From NCBI RefSeq assembly GCF_024320865.1, contig NZ_JANDBD010000006.1, positions 310,001 to 374,000 on the forward strand: a stretch of 64,000 nucleotides of DNA, written 5' to 3'. Positions 39,906 through 48,030 of this stretch are shown one piece after another (the stretch's first letter is position 1; every line of letters begins with the position of its first letter). The position numbers and the translations under genes are program-made. The notes beneath the pieces are model-generated. The model saw only the letters and a program-made list of their open reading frames with translations. It was not told the origin of the DNA and searched no databases. Source of the stretch: Mycolicibacterium arenosum (GTDB lineage: Bacteria > Actinomycetota > Actinomycetes > Mycobacteriales > Mycobacteriaceae).

Positions 39906-40047
39906 GATGGTCCTCCGTTGTGTCGATAGCTTGTTCACCAGTGTCTCACGGCCCTGGTACCGCATGACAAATCCGGTCGTGTGGTTCGATGAGCGGTGCA
40001 GGTGACGTCAACCCGCGCCGTGATGATCAGTGATGAGTGGAGTGAAG

Positions 40048-40263
40048 ATGGCCGAGGATGTTCGCGCAGAGATCGTGGCCAGTGTGCTCGAGGTCGTGGT
40101 GAGCGAGGGCGACCAGATCGGTGAGGGCGACACCCTCGTTCTACTCGAGTCGATGAAGATGGAGATCCCCGTTCTCGCCGAGGTCGCGGGCACCGTCACC
40201 GAGGTCAAGGTCGCGGTCGGCGACGTCATCCAGGCCGGCGATCTCATCGCGGTGATCAACTAA
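40048..40263 (+). CDS. Biotinylated protein TB7.3-like (biotin carboxyl carrier domain)
   Basis: A 71-residue free biotinyl/lipoyl domain with the biotin site ESMKM (Lys37) between two mirrored half-barrels. It should be biotinylated by BirA and serve as carrier for an acyl-CoA carboxylase or a related complex; the partner is not nearby. ATG 40048 (MAEDVRAEIV) matches the M. tuberculosis protein; upstream in-frame starts at 40030 and 40033 are less likely. pdtaS follows 21 bases later. Confidence 0.95.
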   Translation: MAEDVRAEIVASVLEVVVSEGDQIGEGDTLVLLESMKMEIPVLAEVAGTVTEVKVAVGDVIQAGDLIAVIN

Positions 40264-40284
40264 CCCGCGCGAGCCTGACACCCC

Positions 40285-41784
40285 ATGTCGACACTCGGTG
40301 ATCTCCTCGCCGAGCACACCGAGCTGCCCGGCAACGCCGTCGATCACCTGCATGCGGTGGTGGGTGAGTGGCAGCTGCTGGCCGACCTGTCCTTCGCCGA
40401 CTACCTGATGTGGGTGCGCCGAGACGAGGGCGCGCTGGTGTGCGTGGCGCAGGTGCGTCCGAACACCGCGCCGACCGTGCTGCTCGCCGACGCCGTCGGC
40501 ACCCTCAACGCCGCCGACGTCATGCCCGTCGTCACCGCGGCGTTCGAGTCGGGACACATCGGCAGGGAGAGCGACGTGGAACGCCCGGTGTCGCACGACG
40601 GCAGCTGGCTCAACGTCGAAGCGGTGCCCGTGCGCTACGGCAATCGCGTCGTCGCGGTGTTGACCCACCAGACCGCGCTCGCCGACCGGCGCAAGGCCAG
40701 CCCGCTGGAGCGCGCCTATCTGGACTGTGCGCGCAACCTGCTGCACATGCTGTCCGAGGGCACGTTCCCGAACGTCGGCGATCTTGCGATGTCGCGCTCG
40801 AGCCCGCGCGTCGGTGACGGGTTCATTCGGCTCGACGTCGAGGGTGCCGTCGTCTTCGCCAGCCCCAACGCCATCTCGGCGTACCACCGGATGGGCCTCA
40901 ACGTCGAACTCGAGGGCCACAACCTGGTGGCCGTCACCCGGCCGCTGATCTCCGATCCGTTCGAGGCGCAGGAGCTCGCCAACCATGTTCGGGACTCGCT
41001 GGCCGGCGGCTCCAGCATGCGCATGGAGGTCGACGCCGGGGGAGCGGCGGTGCTGCTGCGCACGCTGCCGCTGGTGGTGCACGGGGCCGCTGCGGGTGCC
41101 GCGGTGCTGATCCGCGACGTCACCGAGGTCAAGCGACGCGATCGAGCGCTGCTGTCCAAGGATGCGACGATCCGAGAGATCCACCACCGGGTGAAGAACA
41201 ACCTGCAGACCGTCGCCGCACTGTTGCGGTTGCAGGCCCGCCGTACCAACAACGCCGAGGGGCGGGAGGCGCTCATCGAGTCGGTGCGCCGGGTGTCGTC
41301 GATCGCGCTGGTCCACGACGCGCTGTCGATGTCGGTCGACGAGGAGGTGAACCTCGACGAGGTGGTCGACCGGATCGTGCCGATCATGAACGACGTCGCC
41401 TCGGTGGACACGCCCATCCGCATCGTCCGCGAGGGTGACCTGGGGGTCCTCGACGCCGACCGCGCGACCGCTCTCATCATGGTGGTGACCGAACTCGTAC
41501 AGAACGCCCTCGAACACGCCTACGACGCGACCACCGCCACGGGCTGCGTGACGATCAGGTCCGAGCGGTCCGCGCGCTGGCTCGACGTCGTGGTGCACGA
41601 CGACGGCAAGGGTCTGCCCGCGGATTTCAGCCTGGAGAAGTCGGACCGCCTGGGCCTGCAGATCGTGCGCACTCTGGTGGCGGCCGAACTCGACGGCTCG
41701 CTGGGAATGCACGACGTACCGGGCGGCGGCACGGACGTGGTGTTGCGCGTTCCGCTGGGGCGTAAAGCCCGACTGCCGCAATAG
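40285..41784 (+). CDS. pdtaS: Sensor histidine kinase PdtaS
   Basis: A soluble histidine kinase paired with the RNA-binding ANTAR regulator PdtaR, encoded elsewhere, and linked to copper/NO and nutrient signalling in mycobacteria. The 499-residue protein has an N-terminal GAF-like domain (about 1-145), a PAS domain (about 170-285), and a HisKA_2-type kinase region with IHHRVKNNLQTVAALLRLQ (His300/301). The HATPase domain has TELVQNALEHA, DDGKGLP and DRLGLQIVRTL. No membrane spans. Confidence 0.94.
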   Translation: MSTLGDLLAEHTELPGNAVDHLHAVVGEWQLLADLSFADYLMWVRRDEGALVCVAQVRPNTAPTVLLADAVGTLNAADVMPVVTAAFESGHIGRESDVERPVSHDGSWLNVEAVPVRYGNRVVAVLTHQTALADRRKASPLERAYLDCARNLLHMLSEGTFPNVGDLAMSRSSPRVGDGFIRLDVEGAVVFASPNAISAYHRMGLNVELEGHNLVAVTRPLISDPFEAQELANHVRDSLAGGSSMRMEVDAGGAAVLLRTLPLVVHGAAAGAAVLIRDVTEVKRRDRALLSKDATIREIHHRVKNNLQTVAALLRLQARRTNNAEGREALIESVRRVSSIALVHDALSMSVDEEVNLDEVVDRIVPIMNDVASVDTPIRIVREGDLGVLDADRATALIMVVTELVQNALEHAYDATTATGCVTIRSERSARWLDVVVHDDGKGLPADFSLEKSDRLGLQIVRTLVAAELDGSLGMHDVPGGGTDVVLRVPLGRKARLPQ

Positions 41785-41814
41785 CTCACGCGTGACTAAG
41801 CGCACAAAAATCGA

Positions 41815-41838
41815 CGGCCCCGGAATTCTCCGGGGCCG
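41815..41838 (-). terminator. Terminator of whiB1
   Basis: A 10-base-pair stem CGGCCCCGGA with loop ATTC (read on the plus strand) and its complement. On the minus strand it is followed by TCGATTTTTG, a T run, so it terminates transcripts coming from whiB1; it may also stop pdtaS transcripts. Confidence 0.8.
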
Positions 41839-41862
41839 CCGATCGGTGAAATTCTGTGCGTA

Positions 41863-42117
41863 CTAGACGCCGGTGCGTGCCTTGGTGCGCGCATTGCGGC
41901 GCTTGAGTGCGCGACGCTCGTCTTCGCTCATCCCGCCCCAGACGCCGGCGTCCTGGCCGGAGTCGAGTGCCCAGCTCAGGCACTCCGTGGTCACCGGGCA
42001 GCGATTGCAGACCAGCTTCGCGTCGGCGATCTGGGCGAGTGCCGGACCGCTGTTTCCCACGGGGAAGAACAGTTCCGGATCCTCGTCACGACAGATCGCC
42101 TTGTGGCGCCAATCCAT
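41863..42117 (-). CDS. whiB1: Iron-sulfur transcription regulator WhiB1
   Basis: An essential Wbl protein with a [4Fe-4S] cluster that reacts with nitric oxide and binds the sigma factor SigA. The 84-residue protein has the four cysteines C9, C37, C40 and C46 (CNRCPVTTEC), the GVWGG turn near 60 and a basic end RRALKRRNARTKAR that contacts DNA. An 84-residue length is standard. The upstream region on the minus strand holds a TTGACA at 42240-42235 and a palindrome farther out. CRP control is known in M. tuberculosis, but I did not identify a full CRP site. Confidence 0.97.
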   Translation of the reverse strand: MDWRHKAICRDEDPELFFPVGNSGPALAQIADAKLVCNRCPVTTECLSWALDSGQDAGVWGGMSEDERRALKRRNARTKARTGV

Positions 42118-42288
42118 AGTTCACAACTCCTCACTGTGTGCACAGCAAAGTGCACGAGCTTTTCTTCGGCTGTTAACGCGTGCACACGAATGTTTCTGCA
42201 CTGTTGCATCCGATGCTTCCACAGGCTGAACAAATGTCAATAGCGGCGCGTTCACATGTGTGCAATCCCACTGTGCCCTCTTGTTGGA

Positions 42289-42302
42289 CCCGGGTACCCG
42301 GG
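42289..42302. promoter_or_regulatory. Perfect palindrome CCCGGGTACCCGGG upstream of whiB1
   Basis: A 14-base perfect palindrome within a wider interrupted one (TTG..GG.CCCGGG-TA-CCCGGG.CC..CAA). It lies about 170 bases upstream of whiB1 and 93 bases past the end of the lipid kinase gene, both on the minus strand. It could be a terminator stem for the kinase or a protein-binding site. Confidence 0.5.
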
Positions 42303-42394
42303 CCCCTCAATCGGTTGTACTACACTGAATCCACTTACGCCCTAAATCCATCGTAGTGATAGCGAAATCACAGGTGGGGGGCAGTTTGCGGAGG

Positions 42395-43348
42395 CTACGC
42401 CGGTGGTGCCACCACGCCCAGCGCGTCCGGCACCGCGGTGAAGGTCACACTTTCGCGCAGCCCGACGTAGTCCCCGTCGATCTGGCAGGCGACGGGCGTG
42501 TCGCTCGTCACGCGCAGCCAGGGCAGGTCGTCGGCGCGAATCAGGTGCCGCGCCTCGGTGGGCCCCTTCCTGGACCACATCTGTCGCACCAGCCCCAGAT
42601 TCGCCCACACGTTCATGCTGGTGGTCGCGAAAACCCCGATGCCGGTTTCGAAGGTCGTGGTGGGGTTGGTCCAGATGGGCCTGGTGTTGGCGTACGTCCA
42701 CGGGCTGGAATTCGACACGAACGCGAAGTGCACCCCGGCGACCGGCTCCCGGTCCGGCAGGTGCAGCGTCAGGGTCGGCGCCTTGCGGGCGCTGGCCAGC
42801 ACCTCGCGGATGGCCACCCGGATATAGCGCCCCGCGGTGACCTTGCGTCCCTTCGCGCGCTGCGCCTCGACGGCGGCCACCACGTCGCCGTCCACCCCCA
42901 GGCCCGCGGTGAAGACGCACCAGCGCTCGCCGCAGTCCATCAAACCGATTCTGCGCCAGGGCGTTCCGGCTCGATACGCGCCCAGCAGATCGACGAGCTG
43001 GTTGGTCGCCTCGATCGGATCGGGGCTGATGCCCAGCGCTCGTGCGAAGACGTTGGCGGAGCCGCCGGGCACGATGCCCACCGCAGGAGCCGGGCCCGCG
43101 GGTACCCCGGAGCCGCAGTCACCCAGGATCCCGTTCACGACCTCGTTCACCGTGCCGTCGCCGCCGTGGACGATGACGACGTCGATACCGTCGCGCGTCG
43201 CGTCCCGACCGATCTCGATGGCGTGGCCGCGGTGATCGGTGTGCACCACCGACAGTTCGACGCGGCTCTCCAGCGCGTGGGCCAGCAGATCGCGGCCGGC
43301 AGGGGTGGTGGACGTCGCATTGGGGTTGACGATCAGCACGGCGCGCAC
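42395..43348 (-). CDS. Diacylglycerol/sphingosine kinase-family lipid kinase
   Basis: A 317-residue protein of the DAGK catalytic family, which phosphorylates diacylglycerol or a related lipid. It shows the VNPNATSTTP opening, the nucleotide-binding HGGDGTVNEV near residue 62, PGGSANVFARALG near 96 and the C-terminal CQIDGDYVG that is typical of the second domain. The exact lipid is not determined by sequence. It corresponds to Rv3218 and lies upstream of whiB1 in the same direction, with 277 bases between them. Confidence 0.9.
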   Translation of the reverse strand: MRAVLIVNPNATSTTPAGRDLLAHALESRVELSVVHTDHRGHAIEIGRDATRDGIDVVIVHGGDGTVNEVVNGILGDCGSGVPAGPAPAVGIVPGGSANVFARALGISPDPIEATNQLVDLLGAYRAGTPWRRIGLMDCGERWCVFTAGLGVDGDVVAAVEAQRAKGRKVTAGRYIRVAIREVLASARKAPTLTLHLPDREPVAGVHFAFVSNSSPWTYANTRPIWTNPTTTFETGIGVFATTSMNVWANLGLVRQMWSRKGPTEARHLIRADDLPWLRVTSDTPVACQIDGDYVGLRESVTFTAVPDALGVVAPPA

Positions 43349-43396
43349 GGGATGCCAGCCTAAAGCGTGTCGCCGGCACCGCTACGCTCGGTTCCC

Positions 43397-43828
43397 GTGA
43401 TCGTTCCCTCTCCGGCCGCCGTGCGACAGGCGGGTGTGGTCGTCGCGAGTGAGGGCGCCGCGCTGCTGGTCGTGGCCGTCGTGCTCGTCGTACGCCACCT
43501 CTTCGGGACCACGGACCCGGTGTGGCTCAGCGGCTACGGAACGGCGGCGTGGTTCGTGATCATGGGCTCGGCCGTGCTGGCCGCGGGCTGGGCGCTGTGG
43601 ACCGGCCGCCGCTGGGGCCGCGGGATCGCGGTATTCGCGAACCTGCTGCTGCTACCGGTCGCGTATTACATGACCATCGGGTCCGGGCAGTGGGGCTACG
43701 GGGTGCCCGTCGCGGTGGTCGCGGTCATCGCGCTGGCGCTGCTGTTCAGTCGGTCGACGCTCGAGTGGGTGGCTCAGTACGGGGTGGACGACGCGAGTTC
43801 CGACAACTCCGGTCCGGACACCCGGTAG
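43397..43828 (+). CDS. Small integral membrane protein (Rv3217c-like)
   Basis: A 143-residue protein with four likely membrane spans, at about residues 14-34, 44-65, 74-94 and 98-118. No known domain is recognised. GTG 43397 is chosen since a -10-like TACGCT at 43383-43388 lies 8 bases before it, fitting a leaderless transcript; GTG 43367 would add ten residues. Its last 55 bases overlap the end of the GNAT gene, which is coded on the other strand. Confidence 0.8.
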   Translation: MIVPSPAAVRQAGVVVASEGAALLVVAVVLVVRHLFGTTDPVWLSGYGTAAWFVIMGSAVLAAGWALWTGRRWGRGIAVFANLLLLPVAYYMTIGSGQWGYGVPVAVVAVIALALLFSRSTLEWVAQYGVDDASSDNSGPDTR

Positions 43829-44262
43829 GTGATCCACTCGCTCTGCGGCTTGCCCCCGACGGCGTCGTAGAGCGCGATCGCGTTCGAGTTCCAGTCCAGT
43901 ACCGCCCACTGCAGTCGCGTGTAGCCCGCGTCGACGCACTCGCGCGCCAGCGTGGCGAGCAGGGCCCTGGCCAGCCCCAGCCTGCGGAAGTCCGGGCGCA
44001 CGAACAGGTCCTCGAGGTAGATGCCCGCGACGCCGTCCCACGTCGAGAACGTGCGGTACCAGAGCGCGCAGGCGGCGGGCGCGCCGTCGACTTCGGCGAT
44101 GTGAGCCCACGCGGTCGGCGGGGTTGCGAAAAGCGCTGCGGTGAGCTGCGCTTCGGTGACCGTGCACTCCTCGGCGGCGTTCTCGAAGTCGGCCAGTTCG
44201 CGGATCATGTCGACCAGGTCGGCCTCGTCACCCGGACGGACCGGCCTTATGGTGACGGTCAC
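43774..44262 (-). CDS. GNAT-family N-acetyltransferase
   Basis: A 162-residue acetyltransferase with the acetyl-CoA site FRRLGLARALLATLARE near residue 95 and the N-terminal IRPVRPGDEADLVDMI strand-helix. The YLEDLFVRPDFR segment precedes the P-loop-like turn, as in spermidine/diamine acetyltransferase-like members, although the substrate is unknown. GTG 44262 overlaps the entC stop (GTGA), so the two are co-translated. The 3' end overlaps the convergent membrane protein gene by 55 bases. Confidence 0.9.
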   Translation of the reverse strand: MTVTIRPVRPGDEADLVDMIRELADFENAAEECTVTEAQLTAALFATPPTAWAHIAEVDGAPAACALWYRTFSTWDGVAGIYLEDLFVRPDFRRLGLARALLATLARECVDAGYTRLQWAVLDWNSNAIALYDAVGGKPQSEWITYRVSGPELSELASSTPY

Positions 44263-45350
44263 TGCACCTCCAGCGCGTTCAGAATGGCCCGGAACTTCGT
44301 GGTGGTCTCGGCCACCTCGTCGTCCGGGTCGGATTCGGCGACGATACCGCCGCCCGCCCGCGCGACGGCCGAGCCCCGGTCCGCTGCCAGCACGGCGCAC
44401 CGGATCGACACCACCCAGGTGCCGTCGCCCGCGGCGTCGCACCAGCCGATCGCGCCCGCGTAGAAGCCGCGATCGCCACCCTCGAGCGCGGCGATGAGTT
44501 CGGTGGCCGCGCGTTTCGGCACCCCGCCGACGGCCGGGGTGGGGTGCAGCGCAACCGCGAGATCGAGTGCGGTGGTTGAGGATTCGCGAACCCGTCCGCT
44601 GATGGGCGTGCTCAGATGCCACACCGTCGCCGTACTGCTGAGCTCGGGCTGCGGTGCGATCACCACGTCGGTGCACAGCAGTTCGAGTGCCGTTCGCATC
44701 TCGTCGACGACCAGTTGGTGCTCGTGCAGGTTCTTGGCCGACGCGGCCAGTGCGGCCCCGTTGGCGCGGTCTGAGTCGGGGTCGGCGGCGCGGGGCGCCG
44801 ACCCTGCGAACGGACGGCAGGTGACGACGTCGCCTCGCCGCGCCACCAGCAATTCGGGGCTGGCACCCACCAGCGCCGTGCCGGTGTGCTCGCCGCCCGC
44901 CGGGCTCAGATCGGCGAAATACGTACTGGCGTGGGCATCTTCGGCCAACCGGGCGATGACACCGGCGACGTCGATGGGACCGTCGCCGAGCAGTCGCAGT
45001 GCGCGGGCGAGCACCACCTTGTGCAATCCGGTCGCGGGATCGTTGAGTGCCCGCACCGCCGTCGCGACGCGGTCCCGGTGCTCGTCCGGCGTTGGCGACA
45101 TCCCGGCGATTCGGACGGTGGGCTGCGGCCGCCGGGTCTCCTCGGGCAGCGCGTCGGTGAACCGCACGGTGTCGGGTCGGAACAGGGCGGTCGGTGCCGC
45201 GACGTCGAAAGGCAACGCGCCCAGGATGATCGGGGTCTCGCCGGCGCTCAGGGCGGCGCGCGCGTCTTCGAGGCCGGGGTAGGCGGTGTGCACGCCTTCG
45301 GCGATGACGACGCCGTCGGGGCCGGTGAGCAGGAACGACGGCTCCGACAT
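44259..45350 (-). CDS. entC: Isochorismate synthase EntC-like
   Basis: Converts chorismate to isochorismate, a precursor of menaquinone or salicylate-type siderophores. The 363-residue protein belongs to the chorismate-binding family: KVVLARAL near residue 148, ELLVARRGDVVTCRPFAGSA near 200, HEHQLVVDEM near 240, and the C-terminal LHPTPAVGGVPKRAA and GFYAGAIGW. ATG 45350 overlaps the stop of the phosphatase gene by one base (TGATG). It corresponds to Rv3215. Confidence 0.93.
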   Translation of the reverse strand: MSEPSFLLTGPDGVVIAEGVHTAYPGLEDARAALSAGETPIILGALPFDVAAPTALFRPDTVRFTDALPEETRRPQPTVRIAGMSPTPDEHRDRVATAVRALNDPATGLHKVVLARALRLLGDGPIDVAGVIARLAEDAHASTYFADLSPAGGEHTGTALVGASPELLVARRGDVVTCRPFAGSAPRAADPDSDRANGAALAASAKNLHEHQLVVDEMRTALELLCTDVVIAPQPELSSTATVWHLSTPISGRVRESSTTALDLAVALHPTPAVGGVPKRAATELIAALEGGDRGFYAGAIGWCDAAGDGTWVVSIRCAVLAADRGSAVARAGGGIVAESDPDDEVAETTTKFRAILNALEVQ

Positions 45351-45961
45351 CACCGGGGCAGGCACGGGTTCACGTGCCCGGACAGGCCGAGCGCGGTGAT
45401 CTGGCGGACACCGTGCTCGAACCCGCAGACGCCGATCGACGCCGCAGCCATCGAGAATCGGATGCCCTCGTACAGCGGCTGCTCGATCCACCGCGTCAAC
45501 ACGGACCGGGAGAAGTGGCCGTGTCCGACGAACACCACGTCGCGGGACTCCATGTGGGCCAACGCCAAGGCGATCGCCTCGTCGGCCCGCGCGCTGACCT
45601 GGGCCACCGCCTCACCGCCGGGGCAGCCGTGGGTCCAGACCAGCCAGTCGGGCACGGCCTTGCGAATGTCGTCGGTGGTCGTGCCCTCGTAGTCGCCGTA
45701 ATCCCACTCGGCCAGCAGCGGGGACACCTCGTCGACCGTGAGACCCGCCAGTTCGGCGGTGATCAGGGCGCGGCGCCGCGGGCTGCTGACCACCAGCGGA
45801 TTGCGCGGCTGCAGGTCCGCGATCGCCTCCGCGGCCAGCGTGGCCTGCTCGCGGCCCTCATCGGTGAGGTCGAGCTCCGTGCGACTGGTGTGCTGGCCGG
45901 ACTTCGACCATTCGGTCTCGCCGTGTCGAAGCAGCAGCAGCCGGTGCTTCTGGATACTCAC
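45350..45961 (-). CDS. gpm2: Histidine phosphatase superfamily protein (Gpm2-like acid phosphatase)
   Basis: A 203-residue protein with the phosphoglycerate-mutase-like signature LLLRHGETEWS near residue 9 (His nucleophile), SSPRRRALITAELAG near 64, the acid/base Glu in LLAEWDYGDYEG and a second His in FVGHGHFSR. The M. tuberculosis counterpart, Rv3214, was named Gpm2 but has been described as an acid phosphatase rather than a mutase. GTG 45961 gives the same length, 203. It is first in a three-gene unit with entC and the GNAT gene. Confidence 0.92.
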   Translation of the reverse strand: MSIQKHRLLLLRHGETEWSKSGQHTSRTELDLTDEGREQATLAAEAIADLQPRNPLVVSSPRRRALITAELAGLTVDEVSPLLAEWDYGDYEGTTTDDIRKAVPDWLVWTHGCPGGEAVAQVSARADEAIALALAHMESRDVVFVGHGHFSRSVLTRWIEQPLYEGIRFSMAAASIGVCGFEHGVRQITALGLSGHVNPCLPR

Positions 45962-46020
45962 CTCCGCGATTCTGCCCCACCATCCCCGGTGCACGACTCC
46001 GGACGTGCCAGGATGAACGC

Positions 46021-46815
46021 GTGACTCGGGTACTTGCGGTCGCCAACCAAAAAGGTGGGGTCGCCAAGACGACGACCGTGGCCTCGGTGGGTGCGGCCAT
46101 GGCGGAGAACGGCATGCGGGTACTGCTCGTCGACCTCGATCCTCAGGGGTCGTTGACGTTCTCGTTGGGCCACGACCCCGACAAGCTGCCGGTGTCGATC
46201 CACGAGGTGCTGCTCGGCGACGTCGAACCGGACGCCGCGCTGGTGACCACCCCCGAAGGCATGACGCTGCTGCCCGCCAACATCGACCTCGCGGGCGCCG
46301 AGGCGATGCTGCTGATGCGCGCCGGTCGCGAGTACGCGCTGAAACGGGCGCTGGCCAAGGTGTCGGACGGCTTCGACGTGGTGATCATCGACTGCCCGCC
46401 GTCGCTGGGCGTGCTGACGCTCAACGGGTTGACCGCCGCGGACGAGGTCGTCGTGCCGCTGCAGTGCGAGACGCTCGCGCACCGCGGTGTCGGGCAGTTT
46501 CTGCGCACGGTCACCGACGTGCAGCAGATCACGAACTCCGATCTGGTGCTGCTGGGCACGCTCCCGACGCTCTACGACTCGCGGACCACGCACAGCAGGG
46601 ACGTGATCTTCGACGTGGCCGATCGTTACGGGCTGGCCGTGCTCGCGCCGCCGATCCCGCGCACGGTGCGGTTCGCCGAGGCCAGCGCGTCCGGTTCCTC
46701 CGTGCTGGCGGGCCGGAAGAACAAGGGCGCCCTCGCGTATCGCGAGTTCGCGAAGGCGCTTCTCAAGCACTGGAAGACGGGTAAGGACCTGCCGACCTTC
46801 ACGCCGGAGGTCTAG
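46021..46815 (+). CDS. ParA-family ATPase (Soj-like)
   Basis: A 264-residue Walker-type ATPase with the deviant P-loop NQKGGVAKTTT near residue 9, VDLDPQGSLT near 40 and IIDCPPSLGVLTLNGL near 120. It is one of several ParA-like proteins of mycobacteria and is not in the parAB locus beside the origin, so its cargo is unknown. It corresponds to Rv3213c. No parB-like gene is nearby. Start GTG 46021. It converges with the Rv3212-like gene; the stops share CTAG at 46812-46815. Confidence 0.93.
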   Translation: MTRVLAVANQKGGVAKTTTVASVGAAMAENGMRVLLVDLDPQGSLTFSLGHDPDKLPVSIHEVLLGDVEPDAALVTTPEGMTLLPANIDLAGAEAMLLMRAGREYALKRALAKVSDGFDVVIIDCPPSLGVLTLNGLTAADEVVVPLQCETLAHRGVGQFLRTVTDVQQITNSDLVLLGTLPTLYDSRTTHSRDVIFDVADRYGLAVLAPPIPRTVRFAEASASGSSVLAGRKNKGALAYREFAKALLKHWKTGKDLPTFTPEV

Positions 46816-48023
46816 CCGAGGGCGACCAGGGTGTCGCCTCGCTGCTCGAGCACGGTGCTGCCCGCGATCGCGGGGACCACGGCCTCCTGCGACGGCGGTC
46901 GTGCGACGTCGATGTGCCGGTCCGGGGCGCCGCTTTCGGCGTCGAACACGTCGTAACCGGTGGTGACGGGCACCAGCAGCTTGCCCACCATGACGGTGGC
47001 GGGACCGACGGGGGCCTGCCCGCCGACGGGGCTGACGGTGTACTTGTACTTCAGCCCGTTGGTGTCGAACACCATGACGCTGTCGCCGGTCCACCACGTG
47101 ACGACGTCGTCGTTCCCCGACGCAACGGCGTTGGGGGAGGGCGGTTTCGGGATCAGCGTGCTCGCGATCGTCTTCCCGTCCTCGTCGATGACGTTGACCG
47201 TCGGCTTGGGCGTCGGCACGTAGACCGCGGCGGTGGTGCCGGACACGGCTATCACCCGAGCGCTGTCGTCGTCCGGCACACCGGTGAGGGGCACCGACTT
47301 GGTCAGCGGCTCGTCCTCCTCCTTGTCGGCGCGCAGCAGCGTCAGCCGGGGCTCGGACGCCTGCGGGCACGACTCGATGACCGCCACCTGCGACCCGCTC
47401 CCGGCGGCCGACACCAGGCGGCAGATCGGCTGCGCGGGCACCTTCGGCTTGATCCGTGCGTCGAGAGCGCCCCAGCTGAGCATCCGCACCATGTCGGAGC
47501 GCCACTGCTCGAGACGGCTGTCGCCGTAGGACAGGACGGTCGTGCCGTCCGATGAGAGCCGGACCTCGGGATCGGAGTAGGAGGAGCGGGTCGCGCCCCG
47601 CTTGCCGTCCTTGCCGCTCAGCGTCGTGACCTGACCGCAGCCGCGATCGTCGGGGTAGACGGCCACCGCGTCGTAGTAGACGTAGGTGACGCCGCACAGG
47701 TCCCTGTCGCGTGCGTAGCTCCACAGCACGTCGCCACTGGTGGCGTCGCGACCGTCGACCTGTTTGCCGTCGCCGGTGACGATGCTGCCGCCCGCCACGA
47801 CCGGCCGGTCGGTTTTCGGGCTGGGCGCGGACCACAGTTCCCGCAGCGTGGTGGGCACCTCACGGGCGACGCTCAGCCCCGGTACCGGTTCGGCCGCCGG
47901 GCGGCTGATCGTCGCCCTCGCGTCGCTGGTCCACCACAGCAGCGCGGCTGCCACGGCGACCACGACGACGATGGCCAGTGCCGCGACCAGGTCTGCCCTG
48001 GTGCGGCGTTCCGGTGCGACCAT
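46812..48023 (-). CDS. Membrane-anchored beta-propeller-like protein (Rv3212-like)
   Basis: A 403-residue protein with one N-terminal membrane span (residues about 12-36, AALAIVVVVAVAAALLWW) and a long outer part with repeating short strands, including DVLWSYARDRDLC, DPEVRLSSDGTTVL, and QEAVVPAIAG, that looks like a PQQ-type or WD-like propeller. Four cysteines could form disulfides. The function is not established. ATG 48023 lies 7 bases after the rhlE stop, so both are probably one unit. Confidence 0.85.
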   Translation of the reverse strand: MVAPERRTRADLVAALAIVVVVAVAAALLWWTSDARATISRPAAEPVPGLSVAREVPTTLRELWSAPSPKTDRPVVAGGSIVTGDGKQVDGRDATSGDVLWSYARDRDLCGVTYVYYDAVAVYPDDRGCGQVTTLSGKDGKRGATRSSYSDPEVRLSSDGTTVLSYGDSRLEQWRSDMVRMLSWGALDARIKPKVPAQPICRLVSAAGSGSQVAVIESCPQASEPRLTLLRADKEEDEPLTKSVPLTGVPDDDSARVIAVSGTTAAVYVPTPKPTVNVIDEDGKTIASTLIPKPPSPNAVASGNDDVVTWWTGDSVMVFDTNGLKYKYTVSPVGGQAPVGPATVMVGKLLVPVTTGYDVFDAESGAPDRHIDVARPPSQEAVVPAIAGSTVLEQRGDTLVALG

Positions 48024-48030
48024 CTGCTCG

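Noticed and set aside
42235..42262. Full CRP-type site before whiB1
   Set aside because: Only a half-site like TGTGAAC is visible near the -35; the second half is not convincing.
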